Source: JBCDJI01 sp964351865 (lineage in GTDB: Bacteria > Verrucomicrobiota > Verrucomicrobiia > Methylacidiphilales > JBCBYL01). Taken from it: a stretch of DNA of 64,000 nt. The notes under the pieces were generated by a model. It had not been told where the DNA came from, made no database searches, and saw only the letters and a list, made by a program, of their open reading frames with translations. Position numbers and translations under genes: made by a program. The number at the start of each line of letters is the position of its first letter. Positions within the stretch are counted from its first letter, which is position 1. The stretch is from assembly GCA_964351865.1 (NCBI GenBank), contig CAYGPJ010000004.1, positions 62,001 to 126,000 of the forward strand. Direction: 5' to 3'. This document shows, in pieces, positions 33,321-42,437 of this stretch.

Positions 33321-34132
33321 TTCTGGCGGCTCCTGAGAATCAGCGTCATGTAGTCATCAAATACTTTCCCGGGCAGCATCACTTGCCCCTCCTCCGTATC
33401 CAGCACCACCATCGTCGCGGTAATTTCAGCCACCGTGCCGGTCACACCATCCACTTTAATCCGTTGACCGAGGTCGATGTGCTTACGGGCATAATAACAC
33501 GCCAGAATATTCCGGATACTGGCATTCGCCCCCATCCCGAAGGCAATGGCGGTTCCAAACAAAAAAGCGGCTAACGCAATGGCGGCCAAAGTAGTCAAAA
33601 AAGACACATCAATACCCAACTGACTTACCGCAATGATCGCCGCAACAGCTACAATCGTTACCTGTGCGGCTCGCCCCAGCACATCTCCATGCGGGACTCT
33701 GAGTCGGAAGGCCCACTTGATAATGATATCGCGCAGGAAGGATCCACACATGATCCCGCCAATGACGATCACCACCGCAAACAGAATGTGTGGAATATAA
33801 ACAATCAATTGCGTCAGCCAGGTTGAAAATAGCGGCAACCCCAGCGCCTCCGAGACGATCGCCAACGATAGAATGACCAGCAACCAGTAAACTAACCGTG
33901 GAATGACGTCGATGAGCATGATCTCTTTATCATGGGAAACCATCCCTCGATAGTGGCGAACGCGCTTCTCCATAAAGCTCAGACCAGAGCGGAGCACGGC
34001 GCGGAAAATGTATTTGACCACTGTCGCCACCACCAGCCCGGCTAACAGAATCAGACCAGCAGGAATCAGCCGTGGCAGGTAAGCGGAAACCGTTTCCTGA
34101 AAGGGTTCAAAAAAATTGATAAAAAAATCCAT
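33317..34132 (-). CDS. MscS-family small-conductance channel-like protein
   Basis: A 271-residue membrane protein. There are four to five hydrophobic helices (LPRLIPAGLILLAGLVVATVV; LVYWLLVILSLAIVSEALGL; IPHILFAVVIVIGGIMCGSFL; VTIVAVAAIIAVSQLGI). The pore-lining helix AAIALAAFLFGTAIAFGMG is followed by the MscS-type beta domain entry IDLGQRIKVDGVTGTVAEITATMVVLDT. MscS channels release solutes on osmotic downshock. It is first in a four-gene unit with split MgtE components, which hints at a role tied to magnesium or ionic strength. Confidence 0.82.
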   Translation of the reverse strand: MDFFINFFEPFQETVSAYLPRLIPAGLILLAGLVVATVVKYIFRAVLRSGLSFMEKRVRHYRGMVSHDKEIMLIDVIPRLVYWLLVILSLAIVSEALGLPLFSTWLTQLIVYIPHILFAVVIVIGGIMCGSFLRDIIIKWAFRLRVPHGDVLGRAAQVTIVAVAAIIAVSQLGIDVSFLTTLAAIALAAFLFGTAIAFGMGANASIRNILACYYARKHIDLGQRIKVDGVTGTVAEITATMVVLDTEEGQVMLPGKVFDDYMTLILRSRQK

Positions 34133-34311
34133 AAGATGTTAATGGCTGGGCAACGTTTCTTCCCCTGCCAAACAAGTATATGGTTTTACCCTAAGGGCTT
34201 CGATTGAAATAGCAATGCTGAGCCTGATAGACGTTTATTAAATCTTTTCATGGCCGATTACCTGAAATGATGCAATGTGTGTGAACTAACTGACATGTCT
34301 CATAACTGCAA

Positions 34312-35343
34312 ATGAATACCGAATGGCTCAACTGGCTGGGCATTATAGCCTGCCTGTCGCAAAGCGCTATTTTCTCCGGGCTGAATATTGGACTCTTTTC
34401 CATCAGTAAGCTCCGACTGGAAGCTGAAGCCGACTCCGGATCCAAAGATGCCCTGAAGATCCTCGCCCTCCGCAAGCAATCTAATTTATTGCTGGCCACT
34501 ATCCTGTGGGGCAATGTCGCCGCCAATTGCCTGCTCACGCTGCTCAGTGATTCCGTTATGGCCGGACTCAGTGCTTTCATGTTTTCCACGGTGGTGATCA
34601 CCATCATGGGAGAAATCCTGCCTCAGGCCTATTTTTCCCGGCATGCCTTGCGCATCGGCTCACTGCTTTCGCCCGTGATCCGTTTCTACATGGTCGCGTT
34701 GTGGCCGATCGTCGGGCCCACTTCGTGGTTACTGGACAAGCTGGTGGGAGAAGAAAGCCTGACTTTTTTCAAAGAGAGAGATTTTCACTACATCCTGCAA
34801 AAACACACCGAAGATGAAACCAGTGATATCGGGGAACTGGAGGGAATCGGAGCGATGAATTTTCTCCATCTGGATGATATTCCGGTTTGTAAGGAAGGGG
34901 AGATTATCGACCCGAATAGTATCATCACCCTCCCCACTGAGGATGGCACACTGGTTTTTCCAGAGAAAGCAGACTCACTGGATAATGCGTTCATTCAGAC
35001 CATTAACGCCTGCGAGGAGCCTTGGGTGATTATCGTCGATGGCGACAACCAGCCACGATTGGTGCTGGATGCCGACGGACTGATCCGCGACTTAAGCTCC
35101 GTTCGCAAACATACCTATCGATACTACTGTCACCGGCCTATTATTGTCACCGATCCGAACACCAGCCTGGAAGAAATCATCGGACGCTTCCATGTCGATA
35201 AGACGCATGCGGAAGATGACGTGATTGACGATGACATCGTTTTATATTGGGGTGAGAATCAGAAGCGTATTATTACCGGTGCTGACATCCTGGGACGATT
35301 GCTGCGCGGCATCGTCAACGAGCGCGTCAGTAAAAAGGGTTAA
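34312..35343 (+). CDS. CNNM/DUF21-family membrane protein (Mg2+ transport-type)
   Basis: A 343-residue protein with an N-terminal DUF21 membrane domain: IIACLSQSAIFSGLNIGLFSISKLRLE, LLATILWGNVAANCLL and VVITIMGEILPQAYFSRHALRIG (the GE-PQ motif of CNNM/CorC/YrrS proteins). A cytoplasmic region has a weak CBS-like pair (WVIIVDGDNQPRLVLDADGLI; VLYWGENQKRIITGADIL). CNNM proteins move or sense Mg2+. It is divergent from the MscS-MgtE unit, 179 bases away, making a shared magnesium locus. No M-box riboswitch is visible in the gap. Confidence 0.82.
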   Translation: MNTEWLNWLGIIACLSQSAIFSGLNIGLFSISKLRLEAEADSGSKDALKILALRKQSNLLLATILWGNVAANCLLTLLSDSVMAGLSAFMFSTVVITIMGEILPQAYFSRHALRIGSLLSPVIRFYMVALWPIVGPTSWLLDKLVGEESLTFFKERDFHYILQKHTEDETSDIGELEGIGAMNFLHLDDIPVCKEGEIIDPNSIITLPTEDGTLVFPEKADSLDNAFIQTINACEEPWVIIVDGDNQPRLVLDADGLIRDLSSVRKHTYRYYCHRPIIVTDPNTSLEEIIGRFHVDKTHAEDDVIDDDIVLYWGENQKRIITGADILGRLLRGIVNERVSKKG

Positions 35344-35445
35344 TCCTTTGTGGGACGCAAATTGTTGCGCATTACTTGAATTGCTCGAGCCTTCCTCTAA
35401 AAACAATAGTCGTGAGCCTACGACATTCTTTATCGATTCACCAAA

Positions 35446-35557
35446 GCGCTGAACGATAGGGGACGGAGTAATATTTTCCTGCCACCCTGTTTCAAAGAGC
35501 CAATACCGCTTGCACTGAAAATATTACTCTGCGGCAGCTGCCGCATGGGCCACCTTC
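35446..35557. repeat. GGGGACGGAG inverted-repeat element, altered copy
   Basis: This copy begins GCGCTGAACGATAGGGGACGG like the intact element at 50670, and its interior closely matches the element at 54914. The right terminal repeat is broken: after AATATTACTC the expected CGTCCCCTATCGT is replaced by a 16-bp perfect palindrome, TGCGGCAGCTGCCGCA (35530-35545). Outer flank GGGCCACCTTC is kept. It occupies most of the 314-base gap between the CNNM gene and pgsA; nothing else is seen there. Confidence 0.72.
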
Positions 35558-35657
35558 ATCAGGGTTAGAACATCATTCGAAAACGCTCTAAATTCAAATA
35601 GATACCTATTCGCGTCTATTGGCGTTCATCAGCGGTAAAACCGCAGCCCGGTTAAGT

Positions 35658-36221
35658 TCAAGGAAACACCAGTTTCCGGTTCTTCCAGAAATAAGCCACC
35701 CCGGAATACGCGGTGATCGCCACGGTGATCCAAAGCAGCGGGTCAAAGACTAATGTTTCAAACCTCGCCGCCAGATCCGGCATCAATTCAAGATCAACCA
35801 TTGCCATCAGGATTAGTCCGACAATGACCGTCACCATTTGGGAAATCGTTTTGTGTTTTCCGATTTTCTCCGCGGCCATAATCACGCCCTTAGCGGCGGC
35901 TAACGTGCGCAGGCCGGTAATAAGAAACTCACGAGAAATAATGACAGCCACAATCCAGAGCGGTGACATTCCTTCGCGCACCAGCGCGATATAGGCTACC
36001 GAAACCAGAATCTTATCCGCCAATGGATCTAACAACTTTCCTAGATCGGTCACTAAATTCCATTTGCGCGCCAGATACCCGTCGAGAAAATCAGTGATCG
36101 AAGCCAGTGAAAACACCACTAAAGCCGCCGTCCCACGCCAAGGTCCGGAAAATTCCAGAATCACTACCAGGACGGCACATAGAACCAGTCGTCCCAAGGT
36201 AAGTTGGTTGGGTAAATTCAT
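35658..36221 (-). CDS. pgsA: CDP-diacylglycerol-glycerol-3-phosphate 3-phosphatidyltransferase
   Basis: A 187-residue integral membrane enzyme making phosphatidylglycerol phosphate. The CDP-alcohol phosphotransferase signature is complete: Asp47-Gly48, Ala51-Arg52, Gly61, Asp65 and Asp69 in DGYLARKWNLVTDLGKLLD and the residues after it. Several hydrophobic helices surround it. It follows the rodZ-like gene by 16 bases and appears to share an operon with ftsK and rodZ. Confidence 0.92.
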   Translation of the reverse strand: MNLPNQLTLGRLVLCAVLVVILEFSGPWRGTAALVVFSLASITDFLDGYLARKWNLVTDLGKLLDPLADKILVSVAYIALVREGMSPLWIVAVIISREFLITGLRTLAAAKGVIMAAEKIGKHKTISQMVTVIVGLILMAMVDLELMPDLAARFETLVFDPLLWITVAITAYSGVAYFWKNRKLVFP

Positions 36222-36237
36222 CGTGGTTGGGTTGCGG

Positions 36238-37191
36238 CTAGCGCACCGGCAAGTCGACTGTCTGAATACCGGGACGCTCGTAGGCTCCGTAATTCGTTTC
36301 GTTTAGAATAATCTGAATAGCGGCCGCCTGCCGAAATTTCACCCGGAACTGAGCTGACGTCCATGCCGGACTCAACGGATCGGGCAATGTCGCACCCGCA
36401 GGAATAAGCGCTTCGTAAAGAATGGTCTCCTCTCCATTGGTATCAATGCCCGTCACCCTGACCCATCGGTCTTCATCTGGGGCATTGACAGGTGCCCGCA
36501 GGCGCAGGCGGTTGATATCGGCAGGATTCGGCACCGCTGCGATAGGTGGCGCCACGCCATCCACAGGTTGTGCCAACGGAACGGCGGGCACCGCGACGGG
36601 GGCTACCGGAACCGCAGGCACGGCTAGCGGTGCGGCAGGGGTCGTGATCGCACTGGTCGTGGCCGGGGCTAAAGGGTTTTCTGCCGGCACGGCCGGGGCG
36701 GTCACGGGTTCTGCTTTAACCGGATCGGTGGCGACAGATTGTCCCGACTCGCTAACAGTAGCCGCAGGCGTTGCATCACCCGTCGGCCAGATCTGATAGA
36801 TCTTGATTCCGATCAACACTAAAGCGACCAGAATCACCAGCCCGAATACAAAAAGCCCGATACCTTGCGACGTCGCCAGCGGCGGTTGAGAACGCCGAGG
36901 GATCGATTCCAGATCGTCCGGATGCAAATCTAATCCCTCGACTGCCGACTCCGGTGCATCTTCAAAATTCCGCATTAACTCCCAGCCGTTCAGCCCCAGT
37001 TCACGCGCATAGATCCGAATAAACCCGCGAGCGTAAGAAATACTGGGAAACAATTCAAATTCATCGGCTTCCATTTTCCGAATAGCATCTGATTTTAATT
37101 TAGTGCGGCGCGCCGCCTCTTCAACCGTCCAACCCTTGGCTTCACGTGCTGCGCTCAGTTGCTCACCGATGGATGTCATTTCGTCGTTCAT
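36238..37191 (-). CDS. RodZ-like helix-turn-helix membrane protein
   Basis: A 317-residue protein with an N-terminal HTH_25 domain (IGEQLSAAREAKGWTVEEAARRTKL, YARGFIRIYARELGL), which in RodZ contacts MreB. One membrane helix (GIGLFVFGLVILVALVLIGI, about 109-129) is followed by a long Ala/Pro/Val linker (about 135-225). A C-terminal DUF4115-like periplasmic domain begins near DRWVRVTGIDTNGEE. A second ATG 12 bases in is an alternative start. It lies between ftsK and pgsA. The low-complexity linker is unusually rich in APAVPVAPV-type repeats. Confidence 0.85.
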   Translation of the reverse strand: MNDEMTSIGEQLSAAREAKGWTVEEAARRTKLKSDAIRKMEADEFELFPSISYARGFIRIYARELGLNGWELMRNFEDAPESAVEGLDLHPDDLESIPRRSQPPLATSQGIGLFVFGLVILVALVLIGIKIYQIWPTGDATPAATVSESGQSVATDPVKAEPVTAPAVPAENPLAPATTSAITTPAAPLAVPAVPVAPVAVPAVPLAQPVDGVAPPIAAVPNPADINRLRLRAPVNAPDEDRWVRVTGIDTNGEETILYEALIPAGATLPDPLSPAWTSAQFRVKFRQAAAIQIILNETNYGAYERPGIQTVDLPVR

Positions 37192-37205
37192 GGAAAAGTG
37201 GTGTA

Positions 37206-39773
37206 CTATAGTTCGTTCAGGAAGGCGTCCACATCAAACTCGCTTGGATTGATCATCAGTTCCCGCGGTTTCGCTCCTTCTTGCGGACCGAGGATGCCCT
37301 TATCTTCCAGAAAGTCGACTACTCGGGCAGCGGTGTTGTAACCAATCCGGGCACGCCGCTGTAACAGCGACGTCGATAGCTTTCCCTCCTGCATTGCGAT
37401 CTCGAGTGCTTTTTCCACATTTTCAAGATCGGCTTCGGAAAGCTCTTCTTCATTTTCTCCAGAAGACTTGTTTAGCTTCTGATGAATTTCCGCTTCGAAG
37501 GCCGGCTCGGTCTGGTCTTTAATATAATCCACCACCATCGAAACCTCATCATCCGTCACAAACGCCCCCTGCGCCCGCAATTGACGAGACGAACCCGGCG
37601 GCAGGTAGAGCATATCCCCTTTACCCAGCAGATTTTCCGCCCCATTCTCATCCAGAATCACGCGTGAATCCAATGCACTCGGCACCTTAAACGCAATCCG
37701 GCAGGGAACATTCGTTTTGATAACACCGGTCACCACCTGCGCGCGCGGCGTCTGGGTGGCAATAATCAGATGAATCCCGGCAGCACGGGCTTTGGCGCAG
37801 AGCCGTGAGATCGCCAACTCCACTTCCGCCGCAGTGGTCGCCATCAAGTCGGCTAACTCGTCGATGATCACCACAATAAACGGAAATTTCTCCGGCAGGT
37901 CCGGATCCCCCGCGGATTCGAAGCCGGGCAACGCATCAAAGTCTTCATCGCCGGTAGCATCTGCCGCCGCCTGTGCTTCAGCGGCCTCCGCAGCCGCGGC
38001 TTCCCGCTTGCGTTTCTCTTCTACCTGCTTGGCATTATAAGCGGCGACATTGCGGACGCCGCACTTAGCCATCAACCGGTAGCGCTGTTCCATTTCGTTG
38101 ATCACCCAGCGCAGCGCCATCAGCACTTTCTTGGGTTCGGTCACCACCGGCACCACCAGATGCGGCAGATCATTATAGACCTGCAGCTCTACCACTTTCG
38201 GGTCAACCATGATAATACGCAGATCTTCCGGGCTGAATTTATACAAGAAACTCATCAGGATACTGTTAATACAGACTGATTTACCGGAGCCGGTGCTCCC
38301 CCCGATCAATAAATGCGGCATCTCGGCCAGATCCGCGATCAGTACTTTACCGTAAACGTCTTTACCCAGCGCCAACGGGATTTTGGCTTTGCTGCGCCGC
38401 CAGCCATCGGTCTCGAATAAATCCCGCAAGACGATCATCGCCTTGTCAGCATTTCCGATTTCAATCCCGACCGTGTCTTTGCCGGGAATAGGAGCCAGAA
38501 TGTTAATGCTTTCGGCTCGCATCGCGCGGGCGATGTCCTTGTTCATTTTGGCAATCCGTTCCACGCGAACCCCGGGTGCGGGATAAACTTCATACCGGGT
38601 AATCGTAGCGCCCTTGGTAATATCTCCTGCTTGAACTTCAATCCCGAACTGCTGGAGCGTATCCACCAGCAATTGCTGCTGCGCCTTCAGCTCAACTTCA
38701 TTCATCCCCCCGCCGCCCTTGTTCTCATTGGCATCCAGCATTCCAACCGTCGGTAAGCGATAATCTTCAAAGCTCTGACGATCATCTGATACTTCCAGCG
38801 TTCCCTTGTCCGATTTTACCTTAGGCACCCGTGCCTTCGATGAGCTATCGGCCACGACTTCCGTGCCGGGTTCGCTGGCACCTTCAGAATCAGATTCGGA
38901 TTCATGAACCGAATCTACCGTCGCCATGGTATCGATTACTTTTGGTTCCGGTCGGCGGATGACTTCTTTTTCAATTTCCGAGTCGTCATCTGCGGTGGGC
39001 ACCACTTCCGCCTCATCCGGTTCAATCTCCGCAGTCTTTTTCCAACGAGAACTGCTGGAAGCCGGTTCATCTTCCTCGGGCACATCCTTGCTCTTGTTTT
39101 TGTTCAGCTTGCGCTCCAGTTTCTTTTTTTCACGCTCGAGTTGTTTTTGTTTCAACTCTAACTGCTCGATGGGATCCGCTTCTTCAAAACGACGTCGCTC
39201 CCGTTCCTCATACCATTGTGCCGTAAACGACCAGCTGCGGCGGATCAACTCCACCGGACGCACTTCAAACAGCAAAATCAAGCTCGAGCAATACACCAGC
39301 AACATTACGATGACCGAGCCCGCATCTCCGATCACCCGCGCCAGCGCCCAGTCGTGCAAGCCGTAGCCGACCACTCCACCCGGCCAGTTCATTCCCTCGA
39401 TAGGGCGAATCACCGGTTCCATAAATTGAAGCAGCCCGGCACCGGTGATAATAATGAGCCCAAACCACATGAGCTTCATCCAGTAGTTCACCCGCACGGC
39501 AAAAATAAGTAGCACACCCCCGATGATCATCACCAGAGGAACCATGTAGGAAGCCACCCCAAAACTGATCACCAACCCCGCAGCTACCCAGGCTCCCACC
39601 GGACCTATGAAATTATCAATCTCGCCTTCACCGCCTGCCTTAAAGAAAGGAACATCTCCAGGATCAAACGAAACCAAGGCCAGCAGCAGGAGTGCGCCCA
39701 CCCCCATCAGTACGATGGCGGCCAGCTCATGTGCCATTTTAATTTCCGTCGCCGGTTTTTCTTTCTTTCGCAT
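37206..39773 (-). CDS. ftsK: DNA translocase FtsK
   Basis: An 855-residue FtsK/SpoIIIE protein. Four N-terminal membrane helices (about 15-180, from LAAIVLMGVGALLLLALV) precede a charged linker. The motor domain carries Walker A LIGGSTGSGKSVCINSIL and Walker B FIVVIIDELADLM. The C-terminal gamma winged helix (ALEIAMQEGKLSTSLLQRRARIGYNTAARVVDFLE) reads orienting DNA sequences. It moves chromosome ends through the division septum. A low-complexity insert (KRKREAAAAEAAEAQAAADA) interrupts the motor region. Confidence 0.96.
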   Translation of the reverse strand: MRKKEKPATEIKMAHELAAIVLMGVGALLLLALVSFDPGDVPFFKAGGEGEIDNFIGPVGAWVAAGLVISFGVASYMVPLVMIIGGVLLIFAVRVNYWMKLMWFGLIIITGAGLLQFMEPVIRPIEGMNWPGGVVGYGLHDWALARVIGDAGSVIVMLLVYCSSLILLFEVRPVELIRRSWSFTAQWYEERERRRFEEADPIEQLELKQKQLEREKKKLERKLNKNKSKDVPEEDEPASSSSRWKKTAEIEPDEAEVVPTADDDSEIEKEVIRRPEPKVIDTMATVDSVHESESDSEGASEPGTEVVADSSSKARVPKVKSDKGTLEVSDDRQSFEDYRLPTVGMLDANENKGGGGMNEVELKAQQQLLVDTLQQFGIEVQAGDITKGATITRYEVYPAPGVRVERIAKMNKDIARAMRAESINILAPIPGKDTVGIEIGNADKAMIVLRDLFETDGWRRSKAKIPLALGKDVYGKVLIADLAEMPHLLIGGSTGSGKSVCINSILMSFLYKFSPEDLRIIMVDPKVVELQVYNDLPHLVVPVVTEPKKVLMALRWVINEMEQRYRLMAKCGVRNVAAYNAKQVEEKRKREAAAAEAAEAQAAADATGDEDFDALPGFESAGDPDLPEKFPFIVVIIDELADLMATTAAEVELAISRLCAKARAAGIHLIIATQTPRAQVVTGVIKTNVPCRIAFKVPSALDSRVILDENGAENLLGKGDMLYLPPGSSRQLRAQGAFVTDDEVSMVVDYIKDQTEPAFEAEIHQKLNKSSGENEEELSEADLENVEKALEIAMQEGKLSTSLLQRRARIGYNTAARVVDFLEDKGILGPQEGAKPRELMINPSEFDVDAFLNEL

Positions 39774-39863
39774 AGGTCTATTCTGGTCCTGATCGCTCTA
39801 AAAATCTTGGCTGCTTTGCGGATTATCGTAGAAAAGCCCGCTGGATCCCGCTAAACTGACGTA

Positions 39864-40328
39864 ATGCAGCATTTGCTGAATCATCCGCTCCGACTCATCG
39901 GGGTAGCCATCGCTTTGACCGCCCTGATCACCGGTTACCGATGGCTTTTCCAACCCGACCCGCAAGCCGTATTTCTGAAAGAGGTTAAACAAATGATCGC
40001 CACCGTCAATCAGGGGAGCTACGGAAATATCGAGGAAAAACTCTCACCCGCTTTCCGTGAAATGCTGCTGGACGAAACCGGCATGAACACCCGCCAAGCG
40101 ATCCTGATGGCGCGCAAAATGGATGTTCAACGCGGGGTGCAATACCGCTTTGCTAATAACCCGCTATTCGAAGCTAAAAGATATGCCGAGGTAGAAATCG
40201 ACCGCTCCGGACCGGACGGAAACTTCGAGCAGGCGCGCCGCTTCCCGGTTCCTTATATCTGGATTGATGGTGAATGGATGATTGCCGGAGGCTTTCAAAG
40301 CCGTCGCAGCTGGGAAGATCCCTTTTAG
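39864..40328 (+). CDS. Hypothetical membrane-anchored protein
   Basis: A 154-residue protein of unknown function. A hydrophobic N-terminus (LIGVAIALTALITGYRWLF, about 11-29) is a membrane anchor or signal. The rest is a compact soluble domain resembling the NTF2-like/DUF-type stress proteins in outline (VNQGSYGNIEEKLSPAF at the start, VPYIWIDGEWMIAGGF at the end), but I cannot place it firmly. It is divergent from ftsK by 90 bases. Coding is supported by length, start and the coherent hydrophobic pattern. Confidence 0.7.
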   Translation: MQHLLNHPLRLIGVAIALTALITGYRWLFQPDPQAVFLKEVKQMIATVNQGSYGNIEEKLSPAFREMLLDETGMNTRQAILMARKMDVQRGVQYRFANNPLFEAKRYAEVEIDRSGPDGNFEQARRFPVPYIWIDGEWMIAGGFQSRRSWEDPF

Positions 40329-40394
40329 CTCACGAGAAACGAACCCACAGGTTTCCGTGGGATTCGCCCGCTCTGTCACTTTTTCCTTTCACGG

Positions 40395-41177
40395 GTGAAT
40401 TTCAGCCTTAACACTCTCGTAGTGGCCAGACCTCTTCTTATTTACGACGGAACCTGCGGCTTTTGTAAACGCTGGGTGCTGCGGTTTGATGCGATGACCG
40501 CACATGGTTTTGATTACCGCCCCTTTCAGGAAGCAGCGGTCGATTTTCCGGAAATCCCTGAAGCAGATTTTCTCACCGCTGCCCAATTCATCGATGAATC
40601 AGGACACCGTCATTCCGGGGCGAGTGCCATGCTGCGCGCACTCTCCCAAGGCCGAGGGCCAGCCTGGCCACTGCAGGCCTACCAACAAATCCCCGGCCTC
40701 CGGACTGTGTTGGATGCCATTTACCGCCTGATCGCTAACCACCGCTCCACTTTTTCAATGATCGATCGTTTCTGCTGGGGAAAAGAACCTACTCCGGAAC
40801 CTCCCGAGATCAGTCACGCCCAATGGGTGCTGGGGCCGCTGACCGGCGTGTCCTTCTTTGTTTACGGGGCCACCTTTATTCCACGCTGGGAGGCCTTGTA
40901 CGGATGGTATTACTGGGCGATTCTGGCCAGCCTGATCGGAGGGCCACTGCTCGCCGCTGCCTATGGGTTCAAGCTGAGGAATATTTTTCGAATCCTAGGC
41001 AGAGTACTGATTATTCTGGCAGCCGCCAGCCCGATGAATGCATTGGCCACATTCGGCTTTACCCGTTTGCCCCTCAAGTGGGATCAATGGGCTTTGCTGG
41101 TCACTCCGGTCGCCTGTCTGGTGCTGTTTCTACTCGCCCCACTGGCACAAAAAATTTTCAGAAAGCTCTGCAAATAA
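40395..41177 (+). CDS. DCC-family (DUF393) thiol-disulfide oxidoreductase with membrane C-terminus
   Basis: A 260-residue protein. Residues about 12-125 are a DCC domain, a thioredoxin-like fold with the motif LLIYDGTCGFCKRWV. From about 145 onward are three to four membrane helices (LTGVSFFVYGATFI; YYWAILASLIGGPLLAAAYG; LVTPVACLVLFLLAPLA). Typical DCC proteins are only 110-150 residues, so the membrane half is an addition. The start is GTG at 40395; a second GTG at 40422, just before the domain, is possible. Confidence 0.8.
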   Translation: MNFSLNTLVVARPLLIYDGTCGFCKRWVLRFDAMTAHGFDYRPFQEAAVDFPEIPEADFLTAAQFIDESGHRHSGASAMLRALSQGRGPAWPLQAYQQIPGLRTVLDAIYRLIANHRSTFSMIDRFCWGKEPTPEPPEISHAQWVLGPLTGVSFFVYGATFIPRWEALYGWYYWAILASLIGGPLLAAAYGFKLRNIFRILGRVLIILAAASPMNALATFGFTRLPLKWDQWALLVTPVACLVLFLLAPLAQKIFRKLCK

Positions 41178-41262
41178 TTACAAGTAATCGCAAGTCACTT
41201 TTGACCGCTAAAACGGCGTTTCTTTTCTTTTCAACTTTAGCCCCAGCAGTCATAATTCAAGC

Positions 41263-41772
41263 ATGTCGCTAGTTAAGGCAATCATCCTCTTTGTGGTCTT
41301 TGCGGCGCTGGGTGCTAGTGGTGCACACTTCGGCTGGGACCCGGCAGAATCTAAAGTTTTATCCTATCCGTTTCTTCTTATCGGGTGTCTTTTTATCGGT
41401 CTGGCGGGTGGTGTTTTTCTGATTGTGCTGGCGAAAGGAGGACTGGTGCTGATCGATATTATCATGTTCCCCGGCGAACCCGGCGATCCCCCGCCCGCAC
41501 TCTACAAACTGCCTGAGTGGTACATCAGCGAAGGGCGCTACGAGGAGGCGCTGGATGAGTATCAGAAAATATCAAAAATCCACCCCAAAGATCTCGCCTG
41601 CTGGACGGGTATGCTGGATGTCCTGATCACCTACATGGGAGATGCCGCCACCGCCAAAAAATCAGCTCGCATCGGACTGCGCAAACTGCGTTCGACTGAG
41701 CAACGGGAGCAACTCCGTCAGTATTACCACGGACTTACCGGTGAAGTGCTGAAGCCATCCTGGTGGAATTAG
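41263..41772 (+). CDS. Hypothetical protein: two membrane helices and a TPR-like segment
   Basis: A 169-residue protein of unknown role. Two N-terminal hydrophobic helices (AIILFVVFAALGASGAHFG; FLLIGCLFIGLAGGVFLIVLA) are followed by a proline-rich turn. A C-terminal helical part matches TPR spacing: LPEWYISEGRYEEALDEYQKISKIHPKDLACWTGMLDVL. A scaffold or protein-interaction role at the membrane is a guess. Confidence 0.7.
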   Translation: MSLVKAIILFVVFAALGASGAHFGWDPAESKVLSYPFLLIGCLFIGLAGGVFLIVLAKGGLVLIDIIMFPGEPGDPPPALYKLPEWYISEGRYEEALDEYQKISKIHPKDLACWTGMLDVLITYMGDAATAKKSARIGLRKLRSTEQREQLRQYYHGLTGEVLKPSWWN

Positions 41773-41789
41773 CGATTGCCCTTAATCAC

Positions 41790-42434
41790 TTAAAATTGCT
41801 TCAGCACCGTTGCCAACTCGGGCATCGACATCACGTAATACTCAGCCCCCTGCCTGACTTTAGCTCGCTCAGCAAACTCACCGTATCCGACAAAATGATC
41901 CACCACGGGTCGAGTTTCCAGGTCACTGACCCCGTCCCCGACCATCACGATACACTCTGGTTGATATGTCGATTTTAATTGAGCGATACACTCAGGCTTT
42001 CCACCGGAGCGGGCGGTGAAATATTGGTCATCAAAATCCTGATAGTTTCCGGCATCATCGAACTCCACCGGCACCGCCATCACTTTCTCCACGCCCAAAT
42101 CGTCCGCCAGTGCTTTCACGGGTGGAAACAAACCCCCACTGACGATCACCACTGTCCAACCGGAAGCTTGCAGATCATTAATCACCTCACGCACTCCCGT
42201 CGCCAGAGTCTGCATGTATTGTTCCGCAATGTGAGCGAGATCGCTCTGCGAAGGTCGGATCAGCTCCATCCTGCGACGAAAGACTTCTTCCAACGGAATG
42301 TGCCCATCCATCGCTTGATTAGTTAGCGCCGCGACCTGTTCGAAAACCGCGTCTCCTTTAAATCGCGCCAGTTCATCGACCCCTTCAATCGAGCTCAAGG
42401 TGCTATCACAATCAAATACAATCAGTTTAGACAT
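41790..42434 (-). CDS. serB: Phosphoserine phosphatase (HAD family)
   Basis: A 214-residue HAD phosphatase. Motif I is IVFDCDSTLSS (nucleophile Asp8, Asp10), followed by SSIEGVDELA as in SerB. Motif II is VVIVSGGLFPP and the C-terminal motif IVMVGDGVSDLETRP supplies the metal-binding Asp. It dephosphorylates phosphoserine in the last step of serine synthesis. Downstream of nagZ by 3 bases on the same strand. Confidence 0.9.
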   Translation of the reverse strand: MSKLIVFDCDSTLSSIEGVDELARFKGDAVFEQVAALTNQAMDGHIPLEEVFRRRMELIRPSQSDLAHIAEQYMQTLATGVREVINDLQASGWTVVIVSGGLFPPVKALADDLGVEKVMAVPVEFDDAGNYQDFDDQYFTARSGGKPECIAQLKSTYQPECIVMVGDGVSDLETRPVVDHFVGYGEFAERAKVRQGAEYYVMSMPELATVLKQF

Positions 42435-42437
42435 TGA

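Noticed and set aside
34133..34311. Possible Mg2+ riboswitch (M-box) between the MscS and CNNM genes
   Set aside because: No conserved M-box elements or long paired leader could be recognised in the 179 bases.
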